Source of the DNA: Pinus tabuliformis
Taxonomy: Eukaryota > Streptophyta > Pinopsida > Pinales > Pinaceae
Assembly (NCBI GenBank): GCA_031772625.1
Contig: CM062812.1
Location: forward strand, 729,776,300-729,840,299
Direction of reading: 5' to 3'
Length of the DNA: 64,000 nucleotides
Position numbers and translations under genes: made by a program. The notes under the pieces are model-generated. The model was not told the origin of the DNA. It saw only the letters and a program-made list of their open reading frames with translations, and searched no databases. This document shows positions 47,777-59,223 of the stretch, one piece after another; the stretch's first letter is position 1, and each line of letters opens with the position of its first letter.

Positions 47777-48108
47777 TGTTAGGCCCCTATACTACTAGTG
47801 TAACCCCTTATTGTTATTAGTATAACCCACTTATTATATTGATGTACCCATGTAGTGCCCATATTGTTACTATTATGCCACATAGAAGCCCACCATTGTT
47901 ACTGTTGTGCCCTACAATATTATTGTTATGTAGGCTTTGATTGTATTGGGACCACTTAGACTCCTATATATAGAAAGGAGGTATTTTCATTTGTATCATC
48001 CAAGAATTGTTCATTTATGTAATGTAAAGGAGGTTGCCCCCTCGAAGAGGCTGAATTCTAAGGCGTGGATCTCTCTTTTCTATCTTTTTGTGAGCTGGTT
48101 TCATAACA
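47777..48108 (+). repeat. 3' LTR of the young chromovirus
   Basis: 332 bp, same sequence as 43405-43736 by eye; followed by target duplication ATATA (48109-48113). Confidence 0.95.
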
Positions 48109-48113
48109 ATATA

Positions 48114-49835
48114 GGTCTCATTCAATTTGTACAAATTTTCCAACTTTAACTTGGAGATCTCTATTCTACTCTCTCTCTCTCTCATACTCTTGGACATAGA
48201 GTTTTCTTGGAGCACTCTTGTAGGAGTGTCACATACATGGAGTTTTGGAGGAATAAGGAAAAGGAAGAGAAGGAAAGTGCAAGAGGACATTGGGGTCAAT
48301 AGCTACAATGGGTTTTTTTTGCAAGTACTGAGATGCATGTATGATTTCAATGCTAGTTTTGGCATGCACAACACATGGATGTTGTTTCATGTTTGTGATT
48401 TGTAATTGGCTAAGAGAAATTCCTAGATTGAAGGTGGATTTTCCTAGCCTTGTCATTGCTTGGATATCCATAGTGTTGTGGTTTATTTTCTTTTATTTTC
48501 TAGTTTGTTCTCATGTTCTTTTAGCTGTGGGTTGAGTTACTAGTTCCTAGAGCCTTGGTTGGAAAAATGCTCTAGAAGCATTGTAACAACATGGGTTGAG
48601 TTGCTAGTCCTGTAAGCCTTTATTGGAAAAATTATCTCGAAGCCCTTGGTGATTTAAGTTAATAGTTCTGGAAGCCCTAGTTAGACAAAACCTCTGGAAG
48701 TTCGACAATAGTTGTGGGTTGAGTTTCTAGTCCTACAAGCCCTAGTGGGATCAAACAATCTAGAGCCCTAGACAACTTTGATAAAGAGCAATTTGGTGAT
48801 GGTTAGTGATGTCAAAACATTAAGAGGAATCATTTGTTGAGGGTTGATGTGGTTTGGCCTCTGGAATCCCTAGTTTTGTTTTGTTGGATTTGTTCCAAGA
48901 GATCCCACATTCAAGCTTGGAATATGGCACGAGGGGGATTAGATGAAAGAAAGATTTGGTTCAGCCAATTTATGGTTGGGTGGTACGTGGAAGTCCCAAA
49001 ATAGCTTGCATTTTGCATATGATAATAAGAGCTTCTTTCCTCTTGTATTTGATGGGTAAATATACTTGTTTATATGTGGTTTCTATGGCAATTATATCCT
49101 TCTTATTTATGTTGGTTATATACTAGTTATGAACATGTTTTATGACAGACTTGACATATGGATTCCATCACGTTTTTATTTTCAAATTAATGAAAAATAA
49201 TATATGAACTAATAGATGATAATGTAGCTATTGTGACAAGGCATCAGTGCTTCCTTACGATTCTTAGATAAGTATGAGACACTTATGCTCATATTTGTTG
49301 TTATGATTTGTAGAATGCATATTTGTGACATGTTTGACAAAATTCCTGTCATGGCTAGTAGGTGTCCAATCAATTCATTGATCAAATGTTTATATTAGTA
49401 CTCTTTTTTTAATGTTATTAATCACTTTTGATGTGTTCATGAAGTTTTGGGTAGTGGCATAAGTTCTGGCCCTGAAAAAGTGTCACATAATTTGGGGTCT
49501 CTAGCTCAAAACTAGATTTAAAAGTTCATATTCACTCACATTCCCTTGTTATGGGAGCGAATCAAAAGCCTTAGTCACATGCATGCCTTGGCATGGGAGA
49601 AATAGGGTGTGTAGGTCAATCAAATGTCAAGTTGTCTCAGGGGTTGATCATGTGGAAAGGTTGGTTCACTTCTATAGGTTTTGTAGCATATGTGGAAGGT
49701 CATAATGGTTTTGTTTCGTCAGTTCCACTTCGTTAACTGTACATGGGGATTTGAATCACAACATAGTAGCCTCTCATCACCTATTTACCCCAAAAGACTA
49801 GTTAACTTAGGTAGATGTGGGAGGAGGGTCTTACA
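48114..49835 (+). repeat. 3' LTR of the Tekay-like chromovirus, right part
   Basis: Resumes the LTR interrupted at 43404 and matches 37450-39147, including the four-unit tandem repeat (near 48529, 48593, 48648 and 48716). It ends in TCTTACA at 49835 before ACATA. Confidence 0.85.
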
Positions 49836-50230
49836 ACATACCACACACACATGATATTCATATTCTAAGAGATCAAAACCTTATGGAATCTCAATGTACA
49901 CTTCCTCTTCCAACTCACCATTGAGGAATGTTGACTTCACACCCGTCTCATAATCTTTGAAGTTCTTGTAACTAGAAAATGTACAAAGAATTATTATATG
50001 TTCTATTATAGCCTCAAGGCAAAACATTTCTTCAAAATTTATACCTTCAAATTGAACAAAGCCTTTACAAACTAGCCTTGCCTTATTCCTCACAACTTTC
50101 CCTTATTTATTTAGCTTGTTCTTTAACACCTAGTTGGTACCAATGACATTCTTATCCTTTCACTTATGGACTAGTTCCCAAGTTTTATTCTTCTCTATTT
50201 GATCTAATTCTTTGTCCATTGTCTTAATCG
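49836..50230 (-). pseudogene. Copia element A: RT N-terminal half, broken
   Basis: On the minus strand NKTWELV is followed by VRNKARLVCKGF (50093-50055), then GVKSTFLNGELEEEVYIE (about 49940-49890), the standard opening of copia RT including the catalytic-Asp region (DVKSAFLNG in intact copies; here Asp is replaced by Gly). The frame reaches the insertion boundary at 49835 and its continuation is at 37144. A short piece of the usual sequence between the two halves is not recognisable, so a small deletion probably predates or accompanied the insertion. Confidence 0.75.
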
Positions 50231-51430
50231 AAATCATGTATTCTCTTAATTGCTTGAATTTCTTATGTTCTTTACTAGACAATGATGTAAGGTTAACTTG
50301 TTTAGGACCTCTGTATCTCCTTCTGGTCTGGACACTGATTATTTTATTTTTGTTATTTGGCTATATGGATGTTGCTTATGAAAATATATAAATGGTGTTT
50401 TTTCCTGAGATTATTTCTTTAAATCCTCATTTGCTTATTCTTGTAAATCCTCATGTTATTTTTCCATCACATTTGGTTCTTCATATTTGTAAATAAAATC
50501 ACAAGCCTTATCTAATTTCTCCTAAGGCCTTATCATATGATATATCTCTTCATACACTCTAACATTAATGCATTATTTAGTACTCTTATTCCCTTTGTTA
50601 TAACAATTGTATCCTTTTCTTTTGATTGCATAACCAAGGAAAATTCCTTCATCTACATGAGAGTCAAATTTACCAAGTTTTTTGTCATTCATCATTACAT
50701 GCCACTTACTCTTGAAGACTTTGAGGTGGTTGACTAGGGCTCACTCTCCCTTCCACAACTCATAGGGAATTTTATCACTATTTTTCCTGAGCCAATTTTT
50801 ATTGGCTAAGTAAAAAAAAAACTTTAGCTTCTCCCCACTAGAAGGTGTTTACAACTTTTCCTTCATCTATCATGGCCCTGGCCATTTATTGAATTGTTCT
50901 ATTCTTTGTTCCCACTAAACCATGTTGTTTAGGGGTTCTTGCCACATATTATTATCTTCTAATGTCATGTTATTAACATAACTTTTTAAACTCCATTCAA
51001 GTGTACTCTCCTCCTCTTCCTAACCATTGAAAATTGATCTTTGCATCTGTCTCATTCTCAACCTATGCCTTCAATATTTTAGATTTTCTGAAATATTTTG
51101 ATTTCTCCTTCAATAACATGAAACATATAGTTCTAGTGAAATCATAAATGAACAAAATAAAATACTTATCACCTCTTGTAATTTATGCTCTTGTTGGGCC
51201 ACTAATGTCTATGTGTACCAGTTATAGTGATATGGATGAAGAATACTCCTTTGTCTCGAACATTACTCTTATTTGTTTACAAAAATTACAAGAATTACTT
51301 ATAGGGTTGTCTAGATTTTATAGTTTTAGAAAGATACTTACTACTTCTATCTTGGTGGCTTCCACTAGGTTGTAAAAATATTCATCACCCATTCCTCATT
51401 CTTGCTTTGATAAAAATTCACTTTGTAGTA
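50231..51430 (-). pseudogene. Copia element A: integrase region, heavily decayed
   Basis: Recognised from fragments in order on the minus strand. These are an IYMFH/FH-type core near 51150, a PNGVERKN-like stretch that is badly shifted, and a clear NLVNLTLMXMKEFSLV segment (about 50690-50640) matching the conserved FD-x-x-DEGIFLGYS region after copia integrase. Order and spacing between the protease and RT fragments support the assignment. Catalytic residues cannot be read. Confidence 0.55.
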
Positions 51431-53850
51431 ATCAAAACATATACATTCTTGGGGGATCTGGTTGTTTTCACTACTATCTCACCATTCTCTTCCCTTCTAA
51501 TTTCACAATCCCTCGATTGGAAAAAAAAATATCATAGCCATGATCACACAAGTGGATAACACTTACAAGATTGTTTTTTAGGTCATCCACAAACAAGACA
51601 TTTTGAGCCTTGGTTTTTGCATTGAGTTTGATTGTTCCTTTCCTTTTATTTCAGCTAGAGAATTGTTTTCAAATTTGAGACTACCTTTTCCATTTTATTT
51701 TAGATGAAAAATTGTATTATCTCTTATCACATTATTATAACATTCACTATGAGCATACCACTTTTATTTTTGTTTAACACCATAGAAGACAACACCACAT
51801 TTCTCATCCTTGTCCACCTGTTGTTTCTAATTTTTCACATTGTTTTGAGGAGCTAGTTTCTTAGGAATTTCCTATATAGTGGGATAAAACATTTCACTTT
51901 GAAATTCCCTATATTTGTACCCATATTTGTTACAAACATAGCATTCAACCTAATCCATAAGAGGATAGAATGGGTTTCTTCATGCAACAAAAGAATTCAT
52001 AGATCTACAATGTTGAAAGTGACTAGATCTACCATTTTCATCTCCTTCAACTTTAATACATTTACAACCAACATTTTTATGACCATTATTATGAGAAGTG
52101 TATATATTACGATATAAGACATGTCAATACTTGAATAAATGCATCGACTAAGTTAAAATAGATCTGTTAAGATTTTTATTTATTTCTTCCTAGTGACCAA
52201 GTGTTCACTGAGATGCCTTTGTGGTCTTGATAGAGTTATTACTTCTCTTATTTACCATTCATTTTATCACTCTTTCATCCCTAGAAACTCTTAATTTAAG
52301 TACTTCCACACCACTTTGATTCTCTTTCTTTCCTGCCAACCTGGTGCTCAATTCTTGTTTGGAGGTCACACAAGGTTCTTTATATCCAATACTTGTTTTA
52401 TGTGAAAATGGTATTTGGGAATTGAGAATATCATCTAGGAATTGTAAACCTCTAGTAAATCAAATGTTTAAATATTTATTGACTTTGTCTTTCATTAGAT
52501 CTCCTCATGGATACAATTTCCACCTCTAACTCATGTGAGTTCCTTTCTCATCTACCTATATAATTAATAAGTAGATCTTCTTTTCTTCTAGCTTCATCAA
52601 GCTAAATTCTTAAATATATGATGTCTCCATCATATGAATTTGAGCTTTCCTTCCTATTTTCTTTGACAAATCTAACATCATAGCTTCATTTTCATCTTCT
52701 AGTTTATCATGACACTTTTGTTTATCTTTCAATTGTTGCACTAAAATGTCTTTAAGCTTGATTTATTATTCAAACTTTGTATTTATAAGGTCACAATCTT
52801 TGTTATTACAATTATACATATCTTATAGTTCCATTCTCAAAAGATTTTACTTAAGTATCTTTCTCGTTGTCCTCATCTTCTTGAGCTCCTCTAGTGCAAT
52901 GCCTAGTTTTTCTTCGAGGTCCACCAATCCTTCTTTAGAATCTGATTTTAATTTCAACATTTACTCAAGCTAAAATACCATAAGTGTGCATTCATTTTTT
53001 CCGCTTCAGAGGACTCATAACTCCATGCTTAAGATGTATCATTTTCCTCTTTAGGGGAAAATATCTTCTTTCTATGGGTCTTATTCTTCTTTTATTTTTT
53101 ATCTTTATCTCTGCATTTTTTCTCCTTCCCCTTGTATTATTTCTCAACCTTAGTATATGGGAAATTTGAGGCAAAGTTTCCTAATATGACATGGTCAGAA
53201 CACTAAAAAGCTAGCTTACCTTTATACTTTTATGAGGCCCTCTTTAGTTTTCTTACAAACTGAGCCATTTGTTGATCTGAGTCATAGTTGGAGTAATCTA
53301 AAATTCTTATTCTTTAAGACTTTGAATGCTACTTACTTTAGTTCTGATCTTTCTCATCCAATTCACATCTAATAGGGAGTAGGAGTTTCATGGAACTGCT
53401 CCATAGTGAGGCTTTACAGATCTGATATTTCTTCTATTATTGTGATCTTAGCATTAAATCTCAATGGAAGATATATTAATAGCTTTTAGTCAACTACGAT
53501 TTCCTTAATTTCTTCGCTAAGGCCTCTAACCATATTCACAAATTTTTCTACTTTCATAAAGTATTCAACAATGCTTTCTTCCTCATTCATTCTAATACTT
53601 TCAAATTTAATTCTATAGGTTTGGAGTTTGGTTTGTTTTACTTTATAATCTCCTTCATAGTAGTTTTTGACCTTATCTCGACGTTTTTATTTGATTTGTA
53701 GTGCATCACCTTTATCATATTGGATTAATTAAGGACATCTACAATCACATTCTTATCCTTTTCATTATTGTTATAGGCTATGCTTCCATACAGATATATT
53801 GGTGGATTTGCTAGAACTGTGTATCCCGAATCTAATGAAGACCATTTTAT
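51431..53850 (-). pseudogene. Copia element A: gag and protease, heavily decayed
   Basis: On the minus strand a gag segment like the UBN2 family (IEEISDLXSLTMEQFHETPT, in pieces near 53440-53370) follows VKQTKLQTYRIKFESIRMNEEESIVEYFMK (in pieces near 53640-53550). Two zinc-knuckle-like remnants (NYGHKN and CYVCNKYGY, near 52080 and 51940) precede a protease region near 51770-51430, where SRDCEIRREENGEIVVK and SPKNVYVL match the conserved copia protease tail. Many stops and shifts are present. Short plus-strand open stretches here are shadows. Confidence 0.6.
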
Positions 53851-54172
53851 AATACCCCTCCACAGTGGTAATTTTGTTCAGACTAAATTATGTTAGTAGG
53901 AATTGCGGAAAAACCATGATGTACATTAAAAGGTTTATGTAGATAAATAAGTAATTTTATTGATAAATAAATAAATGGAACTGAAGTACTTGGGAATGAA
54001 AAACTTGAATATGAGATTCTTGCAAAAGAAAGAAAAATAAAAATCTCATTGGTAAATAAGATTGATATGATCCTTTCATGATAAAGATTGTAGATAATTT
54101 TTAATATATAGCAGACAGAATCCATCAAGTCTTCTAGCAGGAGAAAGATGCTAAGAGTGGATAAGCATAAAG
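53851..54172 (-). repeat. Possible 5' LTR remnant of copia element A
   Basis: After the start of gag (minus strand) comes AT-rich sequence with TGTTAGTAGG at 53891 on the plus strand, which could be the LTR's inner end. It is cut at 54172 by the LTR of copia element B. No match to the 3' side LTR was found, so the call is tentative. Confidence 0.3.
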
Positions 54173-54692
54173 TGTTGGGGGAGATAACGACAAGATATTG
54201 TGGGAAATCCTAGGCAGGTAGACATTAATGACCACACAAGTGTGTAGGAATTTACAGGGTTGGTTCCTCAGATAGAACACCAAAGGACACCCCTCACAAA
54301 AAGATCACAAATAAATACACCATTATTATTGATGTGGTTAATACCCTCAAAGAGGGAAACAATCCACGGCGTGAGCCCAACACATCCACTTCAAGCAATT
54401 TATTAATAAAATAAAGAAAATTTACATAAGCTTCTCTCATGAATGGTCACCTTACAAATGACCCTCTGTGCTCTTTAAATAGAGATCATGGACCAAACAG
54501 GTTTTAAACCACGGATCAAGTGTCAGTAATACCAAGGAGAGAATGAATCATCAGACCACTTCATGTCTAGAACATATTGTGATCGTTAGATTGTAAGTTA
54601 CAAAAGTACATAGTAAAGAAACACACTTTACCTAACTCTATATTAGGCCAAGTTATACTTAAGTATTTCCTATGTGTCGGAATATCCTAACA
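54173..54692 (-). repeat. 3' LTR of copia element B
   Basis: 520 bp. On the minus strand it starts TGTTAGGATATTCC (54692) after the polypurine run AAGAGGGGA (54693-54701) and ends CTCCCCCAACA (54173). A CTATTTAAAG TATA-like box lies near 54476-54485. Confidence 0.8.
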
Positions 54693-54799
54693 TCCCCTCT
54701 TAAAAAAAACTTGGGATAGGATTGAAGGATGTATAAATATGACACAAGAGGAGACGAAAGGAGGCATTAGATCATATCCCCCTTAGTGACAACTTCCTG

Positions 54800-56210
54800 A
54801 ACTCCAACCATAAATCAAAGTTTAGTAAACTTCGCCTCCGTGAGAGCCTTTGTAAATATGTTTACAACTTGATCATCGGTTGAAAAATATTGCACTTAAA
54901 GAACATGCTCACGAGTGAGCTTTCTGATGAAGTGCATGGGTAGTTCAATGTGTTTTTGCGCTAATGTTGGAATCGATCTTTGCATAGTTGAATGGCACTT
55001 TTATTATCACACCAAAGTGTAGTCGGATGTTGTTGCTGAAAGACAAACTCTTACAGGATCTAAAGAAGCCACATGGCTTCCTTAGTAGCTTCTATGATGC
55101 CACGATACTCTAATTCTACTAAAGAAAGATAAATGGCACTTTGTTTCTTGCAATCCCATGTAATGGGTCAAGAACCAAGAGTGAAGACATAAACTATAGT
55201 CAACTTCCGATCATCAGGGTCACCGATCCAATCAGAATCAATTAGACCAACCAATAGAGGAGATGCTTTTGCAATGTAATGAATCCTAAACTGAAGTGTA
55301 CCTCAAACATAACGAATTATTCTTTTAGCTACTTTCCAATGACTTTCATGTGGGTTTTTCATAAACCGAAAAATAAGGCCAACACAAAGGAAAGGTCAGG
55401 ATGGTTATGGGTTAGATACAAAAGTTTTCCTACAAGCTAAAGGTATAAGGTAGCATCAACTTTATGGGAAGTACAAGTGACATAAATTTTGGCTCCAGAC
55501 TAAAAGGGAGAAGGCATTGGCTTACAGTCTTCTATGTGAAAGTGGCATAGAAGATCACATGCATACTTGGACTGGGGAAGGGAAATACCTTCCTTGGATA
55601 ACAAGACTTGAAGACCAAGAAAATAATGCAAGTGTCCTAAGTCTGTCATTTCAAACGTCTTTTTAAGGCTAGACTTCACATGGTTTATAAGGTTGTTATC
55701 ACTACCATTAAGAATAATATCATCAACATAAAGTACAATAATGGTAAGAGACTTACCCACTTTCTTGGTGTAGATAGTATTGTCAGAATGACACCTAGAA
55801 AAGCGAGTATCTGAAAGAAATCTATCCATTTTGGCATACCAAGCTTGAGGGGCTTACTTGAGACCATAAAGGGATTTCTTAAGCTGAGATACAAGGCTGG
55901 AGTCTATTTGTATAAAGCTAGGTGGTTGTTCCATATAGATTTATTCATGCAAGTCCCCATGCAAGAACGTAGATTTAACATCTATTTGATGTTCTCCCCA
56001 TTTCAAAGAGGTGGCAAGGGAAATAACAAGGTGGATAGAGTTCATTTTTGCAATAGGGGATACGTTTTCAGTATAGTCAATGCCTTCAACTTGTGAAAAA
56101 CCATTAGCAACAAGAGGAACTTTATGTTTATCAACTTTTCCATCTAATCCAAACTTGGTTTTGTAAACCCATTTGCACCTAACAAGTTTTAGTCCCTTTG
56201 GAAGAGGAAC
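54800..56210 (-). pseudogene. Copia element B: RT and RNase H, broken
   Basis: Minus-strand RT begins with CKWVYKTKFGLDG (about 56190), then IDVKSTFLHGDLHE (about 55990) and AWYAKMDRFLSDTRF. An open 110-codon part (55829-55500) contains the intact catalytic loop LYVDDIIL and the following FEMTDLGHLHYFLGL. RNase H is decayed (WCDNKSAIQL near 55020; ALHQKA region after). Several stops interrupt both domains. Confidence 0.8.
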
Positions 56211-56780
56211 AAGAACTCATGTATCATTTTCCAATAATGAACAATATTCTTAATTCATAGTTGCATCCCAATCTAGATGGCCTAAAGCTTCTGTAAAGGT
56301 GTCAGTATCATAATTCGATGAAGCTTGAGCCAGTAAAGAAGAGTCTCTATCGAACTAAGAATGTGTATGTAGCTGATCTATAGGATATCCTACAAGAGAA
56401 CCTACTGCATCCCAATTAGCACAAACCCATTTTGGAAGCTGAGGAGCTGAACGAGGATCCCAAGAAGGTGTGGGACAATTGTCATCCTTGCTGCCATCAT
56501 TTGTAGAAGAAATATTTTCAGAAGTTGAAGGGATAGAGAGAGGTGGCACATTCATCAAACTAGGCTCATAGGATGATATATTTTCAGCAAACTTTACATC
56601 ACTTATAATGATAAAATTTTTGGATTTAGCTGAAAGAAGCCTATATCCTTTGCCATCTTCAGAATATCCAACAAAAATACAATTTTCACTCTTATGTTCT
56701 AAGGCTTTATGTTTCTCATCGGGAATATGGGCCCATGCTTCACTTCCAAGAACACGAAAGTGACTTACATCTGGTTTAAT
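56211..56780 (-). pseudogene. Copia element B: linker between integrase and RT
   Basis: The minus-strand open stretch 56558-56355 is rich in Ser, Pro and Asn (SIPSTSENISS, PTPSWDPRSAP), as usual for the variable linker of copia polyproteins. A decayed GYS/SRYV-type segment precedes it near 56690-56640. Confidence 0.6.
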
Positions 56781-57690
56781 TCAACTCCATGCTTCTTCAG
56801 GAGTGAGATTCTTTAAAACCTTAGTGGGAGTGTGATTTACTATGTAATTTGCACAGTTAATTAATTCTTCCCAAAAATTAAGACTATGTCCTTTAGATTG
56901 AAGCATACAATTAGCCATTTCATTTAAGGTGCGATTCTTCCTTTTAGCTACACCATTTTGTTGTGGAGTATATGGAACAATATGTTGCATTTGAATTCCA
57001 TGCTCAGTGAAAAATTTGATGAATTTGTTGTTAACATATTCTCTGCCATTACCAGATCTTAGCTTAAGAATTTGATGTCTAGATTGTTTCTCAACAAAGG
57101 CCTTAAAGGCCAAAACCATGTTATATACTTCACTCTTGAGGTTTAATAAGTATACCCAAGTGCATATGGAGAAATCATCAATGAAAGTTAAAAAATACTT
57201 GTAGCCAAAGATTGAAACAATTAGAAGTGGACCACGTAAATCACTATGCACTATCCACATAAAGGGGCTGAGGCATGCCAAGAGGCATGTTTTTCAAAAC
57301 TATCCCAATGATGTTTTCCAAGTACACATCCAGAACAAACACAATCTCTACAAGATACCATAGGAAGACTTATCACCATATTTTATTTACACAGATTTTC
57401 AAGGGAGCGATAGTTTAAGTGACCAAATCCCTCATGCCAAAGTTTCTTCACTTCATCATTATGAGAAACAAATACCGAGGGAATAGTTGATGACCCAGAG
57501 TTGTTAAACTTATTCATCCTTGTAGAATCATCAGGAATGTTAGTAGCTAAGATCTGTCTAGGATCTCTTAGGTCCTTAATCACAACATCATGAGGTGAAA
57601 ATTCAACGATTTTACCTTCACTTGAATTAGTTATTTGATATACAGATAGAAGGTTGCAGGATGTAATTCGTAGCGAAATGATTGGGATTT
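56781..57690 (-). pseudogene. Copia element B: GAG-pre-integrase and integrase, catalytically dead
   Basis: Two minus-strand open parts, 57583-57383 and 57281-56781, are separated by a decayed zinc-binding stretch. The first has LWHEGFGHLNYRSLENLCK, the GAG-pre-integrase signature. The second is an rve-type core: HSDLRGP with the first catalytic Asp, YFLTFIDDFS, then RSGNGREYVN where the second catalytic Asp is Gly, and NGVAKRKNRTL where the catalytic Glu is Lys. It ends with HTPTKVLKNLTPEEAW. Loss of two of the three catalytic acids means no activity even apart from the stops. Confidence 0.85.
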
Positions 57691-57708
57691 GTGCATACCT
57701 ACTGTGTT

Positions 57709-58155
57709 ACGGGCCAGACACCTTTCCGGTTAGTCTATGGCAAGGAAGCCATCATGCCAATGGAATACATTATACCTAGTTTGCGAATAGCAGCAATGAT
57801 AGGCATAGCAGACCACGGGGCTTTGGAAGAAAGGATCGTGCAACTGGAATAACTTGAGGAGGAACGGTTTTTGGCAGGATTCCATCAGCGGGTACAAAAG
57901 TAGTGGGACAAATCTTGGCATGATCGCCATATCAAGATGTGCACGTTCAAATAAAATGATCTAGTCTTACTATACGATAGCAAGTTCGAGAAATTCCCTG
58001 GAAAGCTTTGAATGCATTGGTTGGGACCCTATGTAGTCAAATAAGTCACAGATGGAGGCGTAGTCTAGCTTGCCAAGTTGAATGGAGAACCTTTCCCAAG
58101 CATAGTAAATGGCAGTTGCCTGAAGCTCTACACAGGTGGGCCGACCGCTTGACTA
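57709..58155 (+). pseudogene. Ty3/gypsy integrase C-terminal fragment, broken
   Basis: The plus-strand frame starts TGQTPFRLVYGKEAIMPMEY, the conserved segment near the end of the integrase core. LEERIVQLE, HDRHIKM, NDLVLLYDSKFEKFPGKL and HWLGPYVVK follow, ending in the SH3-like C-terminal fold at KLYTGGPTA. About six stops are present. The upstream pol is missing where copia element B abuts (about 57700). Strand is opposite to the copia elements, so this is a separate older insertion. Confidence 0.8.
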
Positions 58156-58231
58156 ACCGACTGAAGGACAGTCTCACCGCTCCAACTAGTTGAAAGAGGA
58201 TGTGGGACGATAAAGTAGTCTGGGGAGGAAT

Positions 58232-58489
58232 TGTGTGACAACAAGAGTGCGCATAGAATTGATACGTCACAAGGATCGTGGTTGCGTGGAAGGAGCTACA
58301 CCGCTAAGCCAAAAGGTGACCATTGCTATCACTATTCATGACAAGATGTCTAAGTTATGGCAAAAAGGAGTGGGTGGGGGGCAATTAAGAGATGAGGTAC
58401 GAGGCAGATCTAGAACGATTTGCCTTAGTCTTAACGTTATGGTGCCAGAAAAGGAGGGAACCACGGAATTTGAATTTCAAAATGCTTAT
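58232..58489 (+). repeat. Putative LTR start downstream of the gypsy integrase fragment
   Basis: TGTGTGACAACAAG follows a purine-rich CTGGGGAGGAAT (58220-58231). A TATA-like TTATAAATAAC lies at about 58486. The right boundary is not resolved. Confidence 0.4.
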
Positions 58490-58999
58490 AAATAACAGGG
58501 GGGCATTCGTCGAACAATCTGTGGTTTTGAGAGAAGTAAACTATTGTGCCTTTCCATTGGTATGGAACTGTTCATCATCGATGCTAAAGGAGTTAGCCTG
58601 GGGGTTGTAATCTAGCCAATGGAGTTGCAGGAATTTCTGTATAGTATGGTGTCGATGGTTGCAGGTGCCGCGGAGAGTTCAGCACTGATAGTAGGGGATG
58701 TACCGGATGTTCTTAGACATGAAGCAGAACTAGTCCAGATGCCGCTGCCTAACCCATGGGCTGGCCGATGACCCATAAAAGATAGAGGAAACAATGTGAA
58801 TATGGAGACAAATGATGGAATTACAATTAACAATTCATCTCTGATGCACCTTGAAGATTGGGATCTCGTGGATAGCAACAATTTTCTTGCAAAATTGCAA
58901 CACAAGTTGCAGCAGACAGTACATATAGTAGACCAGAAATTGGTAATTTTCTGCTTTGGCACGAAGAGTTCCCGTATGCAGCACCACAACTTGAGCTAA
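58490..58999 (+). other. Open-reading stretch with two stops, product unknown
   Basis: One plus-strand frame from about 58490 to the TAA at 58997-58999 carries only two internal stops (a TAG at about 58613 and a TGA at about 58769). The readable product includes ELFIIDAKGVSLGVVI, QEFLYSMVSMVAGAAESSAL, DVPDVLRHEAELVQMPLPNP and HLEDWDLVDSNNFLAKLQHK. No family is recognised. It could be a decayed exon captured by an element, part of a gag, or chance in this GC-richer patch. Confidence 0.25.
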
Positions 59000-59223
59000 A
59001 ATCCTATGAGGGGGTGTTCTGTGTTAACTGAGTAGAGTAGAATGAGCATCATTGGTTGCACGAATTAGTGGAGGCAATGGAGCAGGAGCTTGAAGAAGCA
59101 TTGCAGGAGACAAAGAGGGAGTAGCAAAATGAAGTGTGTCACTCACAGGGATGGTGGACTGCGAAGCCTTGGTAGTGTGTATCGTCGTACCACCGAGTGA
59201 CTCAGGATGAGTCACGATGATTG
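59000..59223. other. Unassigned, with inverted repeat
   Basis: No gene. Contains GTGACTC-AGGAT-GAGTCAC (59197-59215), a perfect 7-bp-arm inverted repeat immediately before an LTR-like start at 59224. Confidence 0.5.

Larger units (their letters stand above)
43405..48108 (+). mobile_element. Young chromovirus with identical LTRs, lacking integrase
   Basis: A 4,704-bp element with 332-bp LTRs (43405-43736 and 47777-48108) that look identical by eye; each starts TGTTA and ends TAACA. The target duplication ATATA is perfect (43400-43404 and 48109-48113). The primer site TGGTATCAGAGC (43739-43750) is a full match, and the polypurine tract GAAGGAGAGGGG (47763-47774) is intact. The interior carries a 1075-codon gag-pol frame ending shortly after RNase H. 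A chromodomain remnant follows in frame, so integrase was lost by an internal in-frame deletion. This is the most recent insertion in the window. Confidence 0.95.
37145..49835 (+). mobile_element. Tekay/Del-like chromovirus, interrupted and deleted
   Basis: LTRs are 37145-39147 (2,003 bp) and 43092-49835, the latter about 2,035 bp once the nested element is removed. The primer site TGGTATGAGAGC lies at 39151-39162. The polypurine run CAAGGGGCA precedes the 3' LTR (43083-43091). Flanking pentamers GCGTA (37140-37144) and ACATA (49836-49840) differ by two G-to-A changes and are plausibly a decayed target duplication. The interior (39148-43091) holds gag, protease and integrase with chromodomain, but RT and RNase H are missing between about 41400 and 41519. 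The element sits inside the RT of minus-strand copia element A, and a young chromovirus (43405-48108) sits inside its own 3' LTR. Confidence 0.85.
54173..57700 (-). mobile_element. Copia element B, truncated at its 5' side
   Basis: On the minus strand the order from right to left is GAG-pre-integrase, integrase, RT, RNase H, polypurine tract and 3' LTR (54173-54692). Gag, most of protease and the 5' LTR are missing, because sequence to the right of about 57700 belongs to a gypsy integrase on the other strand. The element abuts the LTR remnant of copia A at 54172, so it may have inserted there. Confidence 0.8.

Noticed and set aside
54168-54172. Target duplication for copia element B
   Set aside because: The other end of the element is missing, so TAAAG cannot be compared with anything.
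57661-57708. Extension of the gypsy integrase leftward across the copia boundary
   Set aside because: A weak LGFVHTY-like reading is possible, but the same bases continue the copia GAG-pre-integrase frame on the other strand better.
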